Shown here: positions 17,705 through 24,839 of the stretch, piece after piece
Numbering within the stretch: position 1 is the stretch's first letter
Layout: every line of letters starts with the position of its first letter
NCBI GenBank assembly: GCA_002310095.1
Contig: DBYH01000001.1
Span: forward strand, 22,854-61,997
Direction: 5' to 3'
DNA length: 39,144 bases
From: Firmicutes bacterium UBA1191
GTDB lineage: Bacteria > Bacillota > Clostridia > Peptostreptococcales > Anaerovoracaceae
The notes under the pieces: generated by a model
What the model saw: the letters and a program-made list of their open reading frames with translations, nothing else
The model's database searches: none
What the model was told of the DNA's origin: nothing
Program-made: the position numbers and the translations under genes

Positions 17705-18901
17705 GTGAAAGCCATGAAACTAACAGGAAAAAACAAAATACTCATATTTCTTATGAGCGTCATGCTGATCCTGACATTAACGCCGGCGGTCTCCGCGGAG
17801 GATCAGATAACTGATCAGGACGAGACCCAGGCCTCCGAGCAGCCGGTCGAAGTGGTTGTCGAACAGCCGGATGAAGTGGTTGTCGATCAGGATGGCGAAC
17901 AGTCGGTCGAGGTGGTTGTTGAACAGCCGGATGAAGTGGTTGTCGATCAGGATGGCGAACAGCCGGAAGAACAGGCAGTCGAACAGACGGACAAAAAGGG
18001 ATTCGAAATCAAGGCAGATCAGAGTTCGATATTCGATAATTTCTGCAAGCCTCAGACCCCGGAAGCCGGGGACGACTATGTCGGAATCTACGTTGACATC
18101 AAGGGGGCAAAAAAACAGGGAATTACAGAAGCGGATCTGTGGAATAAGGACAAGATGGAGATTGTGGTTTACTACAAGAACAAGGATTACGCCACGTCTC
18201 CTGAGTACGCAGATGAAGACGGATCCAGCAAGCTGTTCTTTTCCACGAAAAAATCCATGCCTTCCCTGACCAAGGGGGAATCTGTAACGATTAGCTATAT
18301 GTTCAACTTCGATACGCACGAAGCAGAAGGCACCCAGACCGTAAAAGTCGGCAGCGCGTTCACCAACAAAACCTACAAAACGAAAAGCGTTACGCCAAAA
18401 GTTACTGTTCCGGGGAGCGAGTTTGTCTGGACCGGAAAGTACATCAAGCCTTCCGTTACGGTCAAGGTAAACGGTCACAAGGTTTCCACATACAAGCTTG
18501 CGTACGCGGGTGCGAAAAGTGTAGGCAAGGCTAAAGTGACAGTCACGCTCAAGGACGATTATACCGGCAGCAAGAAGGCATCCTACCTGATTCTCCCGAA
18601 GGGAACAAAGTTTACTTCCGCGAAGGGCGCCAAGAAGTCCGCCAAGCTGAAGTGGAAGAAGCAGGGCAAGAAGATGAGCAATTCGAGGATCTCCGGATAT
18701 CAGATTCAGTACAGTATGGACAAGTCCTTCAAATCGGGCAACAAGACACTGAAAGTAAAAGGATACGCCAAGACCTCCGCGAAGGTTAAAAAGCTTAAAT
18801 CCGGAAAGAAGTATTATTTCAGAATAAGAACCTTCAAGAACGTCAGCGGCGACCCGTATTATTCCAAGTGGTCCAAGGTTAAGAAAGTGAAAGTTAAGTG
18901 A
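17705..18901 (+). CDS. Secreted protein with acidic repeats and a fibronectin type III-like C terminus
   Basis: The N terminus (MKLTGKNKILIFLMSVMLIL..., signal ending near VSA-ED) predicts Sec export with no lipobox. Residues about 40-95 are an acidic Val/Glu/Gln/Asp-rich tandem repeat. The middle (about 100-300) is lysine-rich and unassigned. The last 95 residues resemble a fibronectin type III domain of the kind found C-terminally in many clostridial surface proteins (GYQIQYSMDKSFKSG, KKYYFRIRTFK, YSKWSKVKKVKVK). No LPXTG or cell-wall repeat is seen, so attachment is unclear. The start may be GTG 17705 or ATG 17714. The stop overlaps the region just before the next secreted gene, so the two are likely co-expressed. 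Exact function unknown. Confidence 0.8.
   Translation: MKAMKLTGKNKILIFLMSVMLILTLTPAVSAEDQITDQDETQASEQPVEVVVEQPDEVVVDQDGEQSVEVVVEQPDEVVVDQDGEQPEEQAVEQTDKKGFEIKADQSSIFDNFCKPQTPEAGDDYVGIYVDIKGAKKQGITEADLWNKDKMEIVVYYKNKDYATSPEYADEDGSSKLFFSTKKSMPSLTKGESVTISYMFNFDTHEAEGTQTVKVGSAFTNKTYKTKSVTPKVTVPGSEFVWTGKYIKPSVTVKVNGHKVSTYKLAYAGAKSVGKAKVTVTLKDDYTGSKKASYLILPKGTKFTSAKGAKKSAKLKWKKQGKKMSNSRISGYQIQYSMDKSFKSGNKTLKVKGYAKTSAKVKKLKSGKKYYFRIRTFKNVSGDPYYSKWSKVKKVKVK
17838..17966 (+). repeat. 60-bp in-frame tandem repeat in the secreted protein gene
   Basis: Two nearly identical 60-bp units and the beginning of a third encode 20-residue units (core EQPDEVVVDQDGEQ and VEVVV). The high DNA identity suggests recent expansion by slippage or recombination, so copy number may vary among strains. 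Confidence 0.85.
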
Positions 18902-18909
18902 GGTGCGGC

Positions 18910-19938
18910 ATGAAAAAGAGAACGAAAACTACAATTTCAGCAGTCCTTTGCTTATCACTGCTGGTCTGCTCCGCGTTTCTGTTCTGCGGTGACGCCTTCT
19001 CGGCGACCTGGAACACAGATTTCACCAAGACGGCGGGAGCGTCGGGAATCGAAGAAAACGGATACCCGGGACTTCAGGGACTCGCTTACGATACGTACAC
19101 AGGAAAGGACGGCTATTGCTTCGCGACGAACAAGAATGAGACAAAGGTTGCTATTGTGCATTTCTCCATGGGAAGCGACGGCTGGTGCTACCATGAAAAG
19201 ACAGTCTCTTACAAAGTAAACAATCTGGGACATGCCAATGACGGGACTGTTTTCAAGGATGATTCGGGAAACAAGTGGCTGCTTGTCTCAGTTTACGGAA
19301 CAGTCGAAGATACAAACAAGACTGTCGGATCGGATGGAAACACCATTAAGCTTGCGTCAATCAAGTTATCAGAGTACAGCAAAGGCAAGGCTAAGGTTTA
19401 TGGAGTTACCCTGTCAGGCATTCCTTCAGACTTCAAGATCACCGGAGTGACGTTCGCGGGGCACGAGCGAGTCGATGGCAAGAAGAAGGCCGTTGTCATC
19501 ATTTTCGGTGGCAACAAATTCTATCAGATGTATGCCGAAAACTCAGGCGGTAAGCTGAAACTGACTAAATTCGGGGAAAGGGCGAGAATCACCAAACCGA
19601 CATTCTCCGATGGAAAAGCCCCGGCTTATCAGGGAGTAGCATATCACAATAAATATCTCTATATAAGCGGTGAAGGCAAGGACGCGAAACCTACTACGAT
19701 GATGCTCGCGAGGATAAGGGTAGACACGCTGTTCGATGGCAGCGATACTAAGGAAAAGAAGATGGAAACCTGCCAGAAAACTATTTCCAAGGAAGGCGGC
19801 ACAACCCTTAAAAAGAACGCGCCTGAAGCTGTGTTCTTCACCAAGCTCAATGGAAAGTCGAATCTGTACATTTCCCTAAACAGGAAGACATCCGGAGATG
19901 ACGCAGACGCGATAATCAGATCAGCAAAGAGATACTAA
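18910..19938 (+). CDS. Secreted protein of unknown function
   Basis: The 342-residue product starts at ATG 18910, with GAGGTG 4 nt upstream. The N terminus (MKKRTKTTISAVLCLSLLVC...) is a Sec signal peptide with likely cleavage near AFSA. The mature part contains repeated beta-strand patterns such as GYPGLQGLAYDTYTG and PAYQGVAYHNKYLYISGEG. The two similar blocks (YPGLQGLAYD / APAYQGVAYH) suggest a beta-propeller-like or repeated beta fold. I do not recognise a family. Only 8 bp separate it from the stop of the fibronectin-like gene, so the two probably form an operon and act together at the cell surface. A bidirectional terminator follows. Confidence 0.75.
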   Translation: MKKRTKTTISAVLCLSLLVCSAFLFCGDAFSATWNTDFTKTAGASGIEENGYPGLQGLAYDTYTGKDGYCFATNKNETKVAIVHFSMGSDGWCYHEKTVSYKVNNLGHANDGTVFKDDSGNKWLLVSVYGTVEDTNKTVGSDGNTIKLASIKLSEYSKGKAKVYGVTLSGIPSDFKITGVTFAGHERVDGKKKAVVIIFGGNKFYQMYAENSGGKLKLTKFGERARITKPTFSDGKAPAYQGVAYHNKYLYISGEGKDAKPTTMMLARIRVDTLFDGSDTKEKKMETCQKTISKEGGTTLKKNAPEAVFFTKLNGKSNLYISLNRKTSGDDADAIIRSAKRY

Positions 19939-19952
19939 TTAAACGATAAAAA

Positions 19953-19980
19953 AAGAGGCGAGCGATCGCCTCTTTTTGTT
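19953..19980. terminator. Bidirectional terminator between convergent genes
   Basis: Perfect 9-bp stem AAGAGGCGA / TCGCCTCTT with loop GCGA, an A-run on the left and a T-run on the right. It serves the secreted gene on the plus strand and the aminopeptidase gene on the minus strand. Confidence 0.85.
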
Positions 19981-19997
19981 TTGCCTGAAACTGTTTT

Positions 19998-21227
19998 TTA
20001 TATCGCGAAGTTTCCGTCTCTGAATATCTCAACCTCGCGGCCGTCGTGGGTGGTTCCGATGATCTCAAGATCAGCAGACCCGACCATGAAGTCCACATGG
20101 GTCATGGAGAAGTTGACGCCGCGTTCCTTCAGTTCCTCCTTCGACATTTTATCCGCGTCTTTAATGAGAGGGTAGGCCTCGCCAAAAGCGAAGTGGCACG
20201 ACGCGTTTTCATCATAGAGTGTGTTCAGGAAGAGCACGCCCGAGTTGGATATAGGTGAATCGTAAGGCACCAGCGCGACTTCGCCGAAGTACGAAGCGCC
20301 TTCGTCGACCTTGATCGCATCCTTCAGAACATCTTCGCCGGTATCCGAATGAGCTTCGACGATTTTACCGTCTTTCACTACAAATCTGATTCCCTCGATG
20401 ACCGTTCCGTTGTGGCAGAGTGGCTTGGTAGCGACGATGGTTCCGTTGATGCTGTCTTTCTTCGGCAGGGTAAACACCTCTTCTGTTGGGATGTTCGCCG
20501 AGAAAATGGTTCCGTCCGCGGCAGCCTCTTCGCCGCCCGCCCAGAAGTGACCTTCCGGAAGCTCCACGGTAACATCAGTGCCTGCGGAGTTCTTGTATCT
20601 GAGCGTCTTTAAATTCAGTTCGTTGAGAATCTGAACGTGCTTCTGAACCTCGTCGGAGTGTGCTTTCCAGTCCGCGACGGCGTCGCCGCCGACACGGCAG
20701 GCTTTGAATATTTCATCCCAAAGACAGGCTATTGCCTCCTCTTCATCCTTGTCAGGAAAGACTGCTTTTGCCCATGCGGCGGTAGGTACTGAAGCCACGC
20801 ACCAAGGCATATCGTTGCGCATCATCCTCTCGCGTCCCGGTTCAATGGCCTTGCCCCAGTTGACTTCGAAGCGCGTGATGCGGTCCGGATCCACGCCCTT
20901 GAGATTCTCGGGGTCTTCCGCGTAGATGGCGAGCCAGGCCGTATTCGGTTCGGCCAGGGTATTAAACATGTCGGCGCCCCACTGATGGACGTTGTCGAAC
21001 ACTTCATCCGCCGCGTTGAGATATTTCATCCGGGTCATCGCGTCGTCGTTCCATTCCGTAATAACCTCGGAACAGCCGGCGTCATAGGCTGCCTTTGCAC
21101 AGAGTCTGGCGAAAGGCGCCGCTTCGATCGGGCATCTGAGGAACAGACGCATTCCCGGCTTCATGCTGACTCCCGATTTGATCAGGAGTTCCGCGTAATC
21201 TTTCTGTAATTGAGTTAAATCTTTCAT
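19998..21227 (-). CDS. M29-family aminopeptidase (AmpS/PepS/thermophilic type)
   Basis: M29 aminopeptidases are cytosolic dimetal exopeptidases that remove N-terminal residues from small peptides. The 409-residue product matches the family length. It shows the metal-ligand motifs IPTEEVFTLP (first Glu), GEVALVPYDSPIS (second Glu and Asp context), CHFAFGEAYP (His/Glu) and THVDFMVGS (His, Asp) in the usual order. The ATG at plus-strand 21227 has AAAGGAAAT upstream. It is a single gene convergent with the secreted pair and divergent from cas1. It marks the left border of the cas island; its base composition looks like the core chromosome. Confidence 0.92.
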   Translation of the reverse strand: MKDLTQLQKDYAELLIKSGVSMKPGMRLFLRCPIEAAPFARLCAKAAYDAGCSEVITEWNDDAMTRMKYLNAADEVFDNVHQWGADMFNTLAEPNTAWLAIYAEDPENLKGVDPDRITRFEVNWGKAIEPGRERMMRNDMPWCVASVPTAAWAKAVFPDKDEEEAIACLWDEIFKACRVGGDAVADWKAHSDEVQKHVQILNELNLKTLRYKNSAGTDVTVELPEGHFWAGGEEAAADGTIFSANIPTEEVFTLPKKDSINGTIVATKPLCHNGTVIEGIRFVVKDGKIVEAHSDTGEDVLKDAIKVDEGASYFGEVALVPYDSPISNSGVLFLNTLYDENASCHFAFGEAYPLIKDADKMSKEELKERGVNFSMTHVDFMVGSADLEIIGTTHDGREVEIFRDGNFAI

Positions 21228-21278
21228 GTTGTATTTCCTTTCTGTGCTGATGATTTATTGTACAACTCGAGGAGATGT

Positions 21279-21308
21279 TTGCGCAAGGGATGCAGACACT
21301 CATATAAT
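21279..21308 (+). promoter_or_regulatory. Putative promoter of cas1-cas2
   Basis: TTGCGC (21279-21284), an 18-nt spacer and a consensus TATAAT (21303-21308), followed by AGGAGGTG just before the cas1 ATG. The 5' untranslated region is only about 25 nt. Confidence 0.6.
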
Positions 21309-21339
21309 GACTCAAATACTATTAATTAGGAGGTGCAGC

Positions 21340-22254
21340 ATGGGAAACAGAACACTGGAAATGACGGGACCGGCAGAAATACACATCAGAAGGAAACAAT
21401 TATGCATTGAAAAAGAAGAGGAAAAAGTATCAGTAGCATTGGAAGATCTAGCGACTATTGTCTGTAGCGGCGCAGGTTTAAGGTTATCAACAGCAGCAAT
21501 GACTCACATTGCAAAGGCAGGAATCACTATGATGATGATTGACGAGAGATATAACCCCGCCGGGGTATTGTTGCCTTTGGAATCTAATGTCAGACACTCA
21601 CTCGTACTGCGCAGGCAAATAGAGCTGGATGATACTAAAAAGGATAGAATATGGGCGCAGATTATTAAGAGAAAAATCGAGAACCAGGCCTCGGCGCTGA
21701 CAATACTGGGTCTGAACGGGTCAAGCGAAGTCTTCGGATATGCTCAGGGAATTGAACGTTGTCAATCCTCAGATGTTGATATCAGGGAGGCGGCGGCCGC
21801 GAAGGTTTACTTCGGTTATTTACATCCGGGGCTGAACCGCAGGGTCGAAGAACCGATGAACAGCCGATTGAATTATGGTTATGCGGTATTAAGGAATGCC
21901 ATTATCAGGTCACTGGTTCTTTCCGGTTTTCATCCGGCGATTGGTTTACATCATTCGAACCAATTTAACTCATTTAATCTGGCGGATGATATCATTGAAC
22001 CCTGGAGGCCTTTTGTAGACATTCTGGCTTTTCTCAATATCGACAGCAATATTTTTCTTAACAAAGCACAGCGGAGAGCACTGGCCGGAGTTTTACACAA
22101 TGCATGTAGAATTGATGAAACAAAAACATCGGTGATTCTAGGGATAGATGTAATGGTCAGAAGCTTAAAAGACGCGATTTCAGTTGAGGATTATAACACA
22201 ATTAAGATTCCAGCAGTCATTCCTCCGGAAAAGATTGAAGCAATAACTGAATAA
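21340..22254 (+). CDS. cas1: CRISPR-associated integrase Cas1, type II-like
   Basis: Cas1 is the metal-dependent integrase that joins DNA into repeat arrays. The 304-residue protein follows the type II (II-C/II-A) pattern: IALVVCDEK-like MIDERYNPAGVLLPLE, KIENQA, and IGLHHSNQFNSFNLADDIIEPWRPFVD. The three catalytic residues fall at Glu150, His205 and Glu220, essentially the positions I recall for S. pyogenes Cas1 (149, 205, 220), so it should be active. ATG 21340 has AGGAGGTG upstream. cas2 follows 16 bp after the stop. No cas9 precedes it; the neighbour is a divergent aminopeptidase gene. G+C is visibly lower than in flanking core genes, which suggests transfer. The adjacent array has long intervals instead of normal spacers. 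Confidence 0.95.
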   Translation: MGNRTLEMTGPAEIHIRRKQLCIEKEEEKVSVALEDLATIVCSGAGLRLSTAAMTHIAKAGITMMMIDERYNPAGVLLPLESNVRHSLVLRRQIELDDTKKDRIWAQIIKRKIENQASALTILGLNGSSEVFGYAQGIERCQSSDVDIREAAAAKVYFGYLHPGLNRRVEEPMNSRLNYGYAVLRNAIIRSLVLSGFHPAIGLHHSNQFNSFNLADDIIEPWRPFVDILAFLNIDSNIFLNKAQRRALAGVLHNACRIDETKTSVILGIDVMVRSLKDAISVEDYNTIKIPAVIPPEKIEAITE

Positions 22255-22270
22255 GTGTGGAGAGGGAAAA

Positions 22271-22576
22271 ATGAGATTATTAGTAATGTTGGATCCGACA
22301 AATAAACACGGAACAAAAACGGCATATACAAACCTGCGCAATTTTCTGTATGGTGATGGTTATCTCCGAATAGGAACTGAATTGTTTATGCGTGTAGTGT
22401 CAAACAGGAAAGCCGCTGAAAAGCACTTGAAGCGCATTGAAGACTACAATCCGGGAACTGGAACAGTAAGAATCATACAGTTAACCGAAAAACAATACGC
22501 AAAAATGAAATATCTGACAGGAGGTCCAGATACACAGGAGACGATTGTCGGAGCACGGAGCCATATCGTGGTATAA
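22271..22576 (+). CDS. cas2: CRISPR-associated protein Cas2, type II-like
   Basis: Cas2 is the dimeric ferredoxin-fold scaffold that bridges two Cas1 dimers and sets the length of integrated DNA. The 101-residue product has the first beta strand MRLLVMLD with Asp8, the helix (AYTNLRNFLYGDGYLRIGTE), the strand LFMRVVSN and the QLTEKQYAKM block typical of type II Cas2. After Asp8 the usual LP is replaced by PTNKHGT, a longer basic loop. ATG 22271 follows GGAGAGGG. The stop codon is part of a strong extended -10 promoter that reads into the repeat array, only 25 bp before the first repeat. Context and sequence make the identification firm. Whether its spacing function is changed, given the very long intervals, is open. 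Confidence 0.92.
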   Translation: MRLLVMLDPTNKHGTKTAYTNLRNFLYGDGYLRIGTELFMRVVSNRKAAEKHLKRIEDYNPGTGTVRIIQLTEKQYAKMKYLTGGPDTQETIVGARSHIVV

Positions 22577-22577
22577 T
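22569..22577 (+). promoter_or_regulatory. Extended -10 promoter overlapping the cas2 stop codon and facing the array
   Basis: TGGTATAAT is a perfect TGn-TATAAT element; the TAA within it is the cas2 stop. No good -35 is found at 16-18 nt, as is common for extended -10 promoters. Transcription would begin near 22584, about 18 nt before the first repeat, so the array would have its own promoter in a 25-bp leader. Confidence 0.6.
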
Positions 22578-22601
22578 ATAAATGAAAGTACAACAATTGG
22601 G

Positions 22602-22637
22602 GTTTGACGAAGGGTAGAAAATAGGAGGTCGTCAAAC
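22602..22637 (+). repeat. Array repeat 1 (leader-proximal)
   Basis: Full 36-bp consensus: 9-nt terminal inverted repeats, with AGGAGG at 22623-22628 in the loop, 8-9 nt before the following cassette. Confidence 0.95.
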
Positions 22638-22673
22638 ATCTGTTAGACGGAACTCACAGAAAGGAGATTGAGA

Positions 22674-22895
22674 ATGTCGTTAGAGAAGTTCGGGCAGATG
22701 CAGATAGCGTTGATTCAAGGATTGAAGCGTTTAGGAGTAGAACAAGAAATAATAACTCCGATAATAGCGTTAGCGAACACGGACGAAAAAGCAGACAAGA
22801 TGATAGATTGGCTCGTGGAGAACCAAGAGGCAACAGACGGGGAGATTCTGGACAAAGCGGAGGAGTTGAGTCCAGAACTGGTACAACATTATTAG
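22674..22895 (+). CDS. Small protein of unknown function in cassette 1
   Basis: This complete 73-residue gene lies wholly within the 296-bp first interval (22638-22933) and has its own ribosome binding site, AAGGAGATT, 6 nt before ATG 22674. The product is acidic and predicted helical (MSLEKFGQMQIALIQGLKRL at the start, LANTDEKADKMIDWLVENQ in the middle). From memory it resembles small helical proteins common on Firmicutes mobile elements, but I cannot name a family. It sits about 90 bp downstream of the array promoter and is the most likely cassette to be transcribed. The 38 bp after its stop, before repeat 2, are also open in another frame and could be the start of a neighbouring gene fragment. 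Confidence 0.65.
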   Translation: MSLEKFGQMQIALIQGLKRLGVEQEIITPIIALANTDEKADKMIDWLVENQEATDGEILDKAEELSPELVQHY

Positions 22896-22933
22896 GTAAA
22901 GCGTCCAAAGAGAAGAAACCGTCGAAAGACGGT

Positions 22934-22969
22934 GTTTGACGAAGGGTAGAAAATAGGAGGTCGTCAAAC
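22934..22969 (+). repeat. Array repeat 2
   Basis: Identical to repeat 1 over all 36 bp. Confidence 0.95.
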
Positions 22970-23116
22970 TCAAACCGCATATAGGGGACGAAAAAAGAGC
23001 CTTGCCACGGCGACACCTGCAAAATCCGATGCCCATACGCCCGAAGCGACCAATGGTACAGCCCTTTCTAATGGCACTATACCACAAGCAGAGAAGTTTG
23101 GCAAGCGTTCTTCTGA
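22970..23116 (+). other. Array cassette 2: 147-bp captured fragment, probably internal coding sequence
   Basis: One plus-strand frame is open across the whole 147 bp, beginning CAA at 22971, with no start codon of its own. It encodes a low-complexity linker-like peptide (for example TPEATNGTALSNGTIPQ). A minus-strand frame is also open, so the coding direction is not certain. I calculate about a 10% chance of a given frame staying open this long by chance, so on its own the case is modest. It fits the same pattern as cassettes 3 and 4. No intact gene is present. Confidence 0.55.
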
Positions 23117-23152
23117 GTTTGACGAAGGGTAGAAAATAGGAGGTCGTCAAAC
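23117..23152 (+). repeat. Array repeat 3
   Basis: Identical to repeat 1 over all 36 bp. Confidence 0.95.
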
Positions 23153-23358
23153 TCGACTGACAGAATACCTTTGTGCGTTTGATTGACAATTCTGATAACA
23201 TCGTCTATACTAATTGTGGTAGCAGAGGCGGGAGAAATACCCGGCGGCTTCGTGCCGACCATGCTACCCTTTTTTTGTCTTCCACTTATCGAATGGACAA
23301 CATCAATTAATTCGACACTGTTGACGTTTCCACTTTTCTCTTCAATTGTGGAAATAAA
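23153..23358 (-). pseudogene. Array cassette 3: 206-bp internal gene fragment, minus strand
   Basis: On the minus strand one frame is open from repeat to repeat (68 codons; about a 4% chance for a given frame). The peptide looks like real globular protein: ISTIEEKSGNVNSVELIDVV, a GT-KPPGISP turn, then ISIDDVIRIVNQTHKGILSV. The last part resembles, from memory, helical segments of very large polyvalent proteins of gut phages and conjugative elements; I cannot confirm this. Both ends are cut by array repeats, so it is a captured gene piece and not an expressed gene. It is read against the array promoter, so a transcript from that promoter would be antisense to the source gene. Confidence 0.65.
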
Positions 23359-23394
23359 GTTTGACGAAGGGTAGAAAATAGGAGGTCGTCAAAC
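23359..23394 (+). repeat. Array repeat 4
   Basis: Identical to repeat 1 over all 36 bp. Confidence 0.95.
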
Positions 23395-23616
23395 ATTAAT
23401 CGACGTGATCCATGCCTTTGAGTAGTTGGATGTCGTGTTCCCTGGAATCGCATACTCGTCGATCAGGTTGTCGATTCTCTGATCAGATAATGTGACCAGT
23501 TCCTTCATAGATTTCTTGACATCTTCATCGGAATTGTTTACAATACCATTAGAAGATACGTCGGGTCCGGCGAAACCTGATTCATTCAGGGGAACGCTTG
23601 GAGACGTGTCTTTTTT
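23395..23616 (-). pseudogene. Array cassette 4: 222-bp internal gene fragment, minus strand
   Basis: The minus strand is open in one frame across all 222 bp (74 codons; about a 3% chance for a given frame). The peptide combines a polar linker (SPSVPLNESGFAGPDVSSNG) with a helical part (DVKKSMKELVTLSDQRIDNL) and ends NYSKAWITSIN at the repeat junction. The linker style and the SKAWITSIN ending resemble, from memory, the large polyvalent proteins of mobile elements also suspected for cassette 3, so both could come from one kind of source. No start or stop codon lies inside. Like cassette 3 it is antisense to the array promoter. Confidence 0.65.
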
Positions 23617-23652
23617 GTTTGACGAAGGGTAGAAAATAGGAGGTCGTCAAAC
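23617..23652 (+). repeat. Array repeat 5
   Basis: Identical to repeat 1 over all 36 bp. Its right edge cuts directly into the GNAT reading frame. Confidence 0.95.
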
Positions 23653-23894
23653 GAATAGGTAAGAAGCTGTTTGAAAAGGCCAAGAAAACGGCTGTGTCAA
23701 AGGGGTATTCTTTCATACAGGTCAAGACTGTCGAGATGGGCAGGTATCCGGAATATGATATTACGAATCGCTTTTATAGGGCTCTTGGATTCAAAGAGTT
23801 TGAAGTTATTCCAAACTTGTGGGGAGAAGAGAACCCATGTCAGATATATGTAATGTATGTTGGGGAAAATGAACCGGGCCATTTAGAGGGATAA
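23652..23894 (+). pseudogene. GNAT acetyltransferase, 3' fragment cut by the array repeat (cassette 5)
   Basis: The frame begins at the last base of repeat 5 and reads R-IGKKLFEKAKKTAVSKG, then YSFIQVKTVE, FYRALGFKEFE and IYVMYVG, ending in TAA at 23892. This is the second half of a GNAT N-acetyltransferase: the end of the acetyl-CoA loop (GxGxA/G region, here IGKKLFE) and the FYxxxGF motif. The N-terminal half, including most of the acetyl-CoA-binding site, is missing. Upstream in frame, the repeat supplies a TAG stop and no start codon. It is therefore a truncated, probably non-functional piece, and it shows that the cassette's left end was cut without regard to gene limits. Confidence 0.8.
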
Positions 23895-24005
23895 GGAAGA
23901 AAGCACTGATCGATCAGGAGCGATTGTTTTGCGTAAGAAGAGGAAGGCAAGGCACTTCATTCAACTGTAGGATTCTTTAATAATAAAAATGCGTTTGGTG
24001 ATGAT

Positions 24006-24839
24006 ATGAATGATTATCTGCGTGAGAGCCTGAGTTACTTCGGGCTATACAGGAAGATGTTCCGAATAAAGAAAAAATATAGGCCGGCAGAGGTTTCATA
24101 TGGCAGTGATAAGGAGCAGTATTTCCTATACTATGAACCAAAGAAGGTCAAGAGTGACAAGATAATTGTCTGGGTTCATGGTGGAGGCTGGAATGCAGGA
24201 AACCCAAAATTCTTTGATTATGTTGCTCAGTGTGTCTGCGATCAGGGATACCGGTTTGTTTCATTGGGATACAGATTGTCCCCAAAGCATAAATATCCTT
24301 GTCAGATCGAGGATGTCTGCGAGGCATACAATACCGCAATTCATTACTTGAAAAAGAACGGGGTGAATACATCAAAGGTCATAATTGCGGGACCATCTGC
24401 CGGAGCACACCTGACATCGATCATGTGTTACTGCCGGGAGGTTCAGGAAAAGTATGGAGTTGATGTTTCAAACATCATAGGGTTTATCGGTTCCGGTGGA
24501 CCTTACAGTTTCAGAGATGATCAAGGTCTGACTATCAAACTGCTGCTGAACCAGCTTTTCAGTAAAGGTTATAACAGGAGAAACGGGGAGCCTGTGGCAC
24601 TGATGTCAAAGAGTTGTATCCCGATGCTTCTTATCCAAAGTAAGCATGATGGGCTGGTCGAATATGCCTGTGCTGAAGATTTCGCAAAAAAGGCAAAAGA
24701 ACTGGGCAATTCGTGTGAGCTTTATAGTGTAATAGATAAAAAGAATACGCATTCATGGTATACCGCGGGTATGTTTATGGAGACCAGAGAAGAGAATAAG
24801 GGCCTGGATAAGTTCTTTTCATGGATAGAGGAACGATAA
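24006..24839 (+). CDS. Alpha/beta hydrolase, carboxylesterase-like (cargo of cassette 5)
   Basis: The complete 277-residue gene lies in the 1220-bp interval between repeats 5 and 6. It shows the oxyanion-hole motif HGGGWN at residues 58-63, nucleophile Ser131 in GPSAGAH, an acid Asp in SKHDGLVEY and His in KNTHSWY, the layout of hormone-sensitive-lipase/BD-FAE type esterases. No signal peptide is seen, so it is probably cytosolic. The ATG at 24006 has only a weak GGTGAT ahead. An A+T-rich stretch at 23975-23990 could hold a promoter. The 111 bp between the GNAT fragment and this gene show no other gene. Lower G+C than the core genes indicates foreign origin. Substrate unknown. Confidence 0.85.
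   Translation: MNDYLRESLSYFGLYRKMFRIKKKYRPAEVSYGSDKEQYFLYYEPKKVKSDKIIVWVHGGGWNAGNPKFFDYVAQCVCDQGYRFVSLGYRLSPKHKYPCQIEDVCEAYNTAIHYLKKNGVNTSKVIIAGPSAGAHLTSIMCYCREVQEKYGVDVSNIIGFIGSGGPYSFRDDQGLTIKLLLNQLFSKGYNRRNGEPVALMSKSCIPMLLIQSKHDGLVEYACAEDFAKKAKELGNSCELYSVIDKKNTHSWYTAGMFMETREENKGLDKFFSWIEER

Noticed and set aside
22654..23201. Long minus-strand open frames that run through repeats 2 and 3
   Set aside because: They cross repeats and unrelated cassettes, have improbable composition and no ribosome binding sites; shadows of the plus-strand content.
23183..23374. Plus-strand open frame in cassette 3 that reads into repeat 4
   Set aside because: It ends inside the repeat, has a TTG start without a ribosome binding site, and the minus-strand reading is open across the whole cassette with better protein character.
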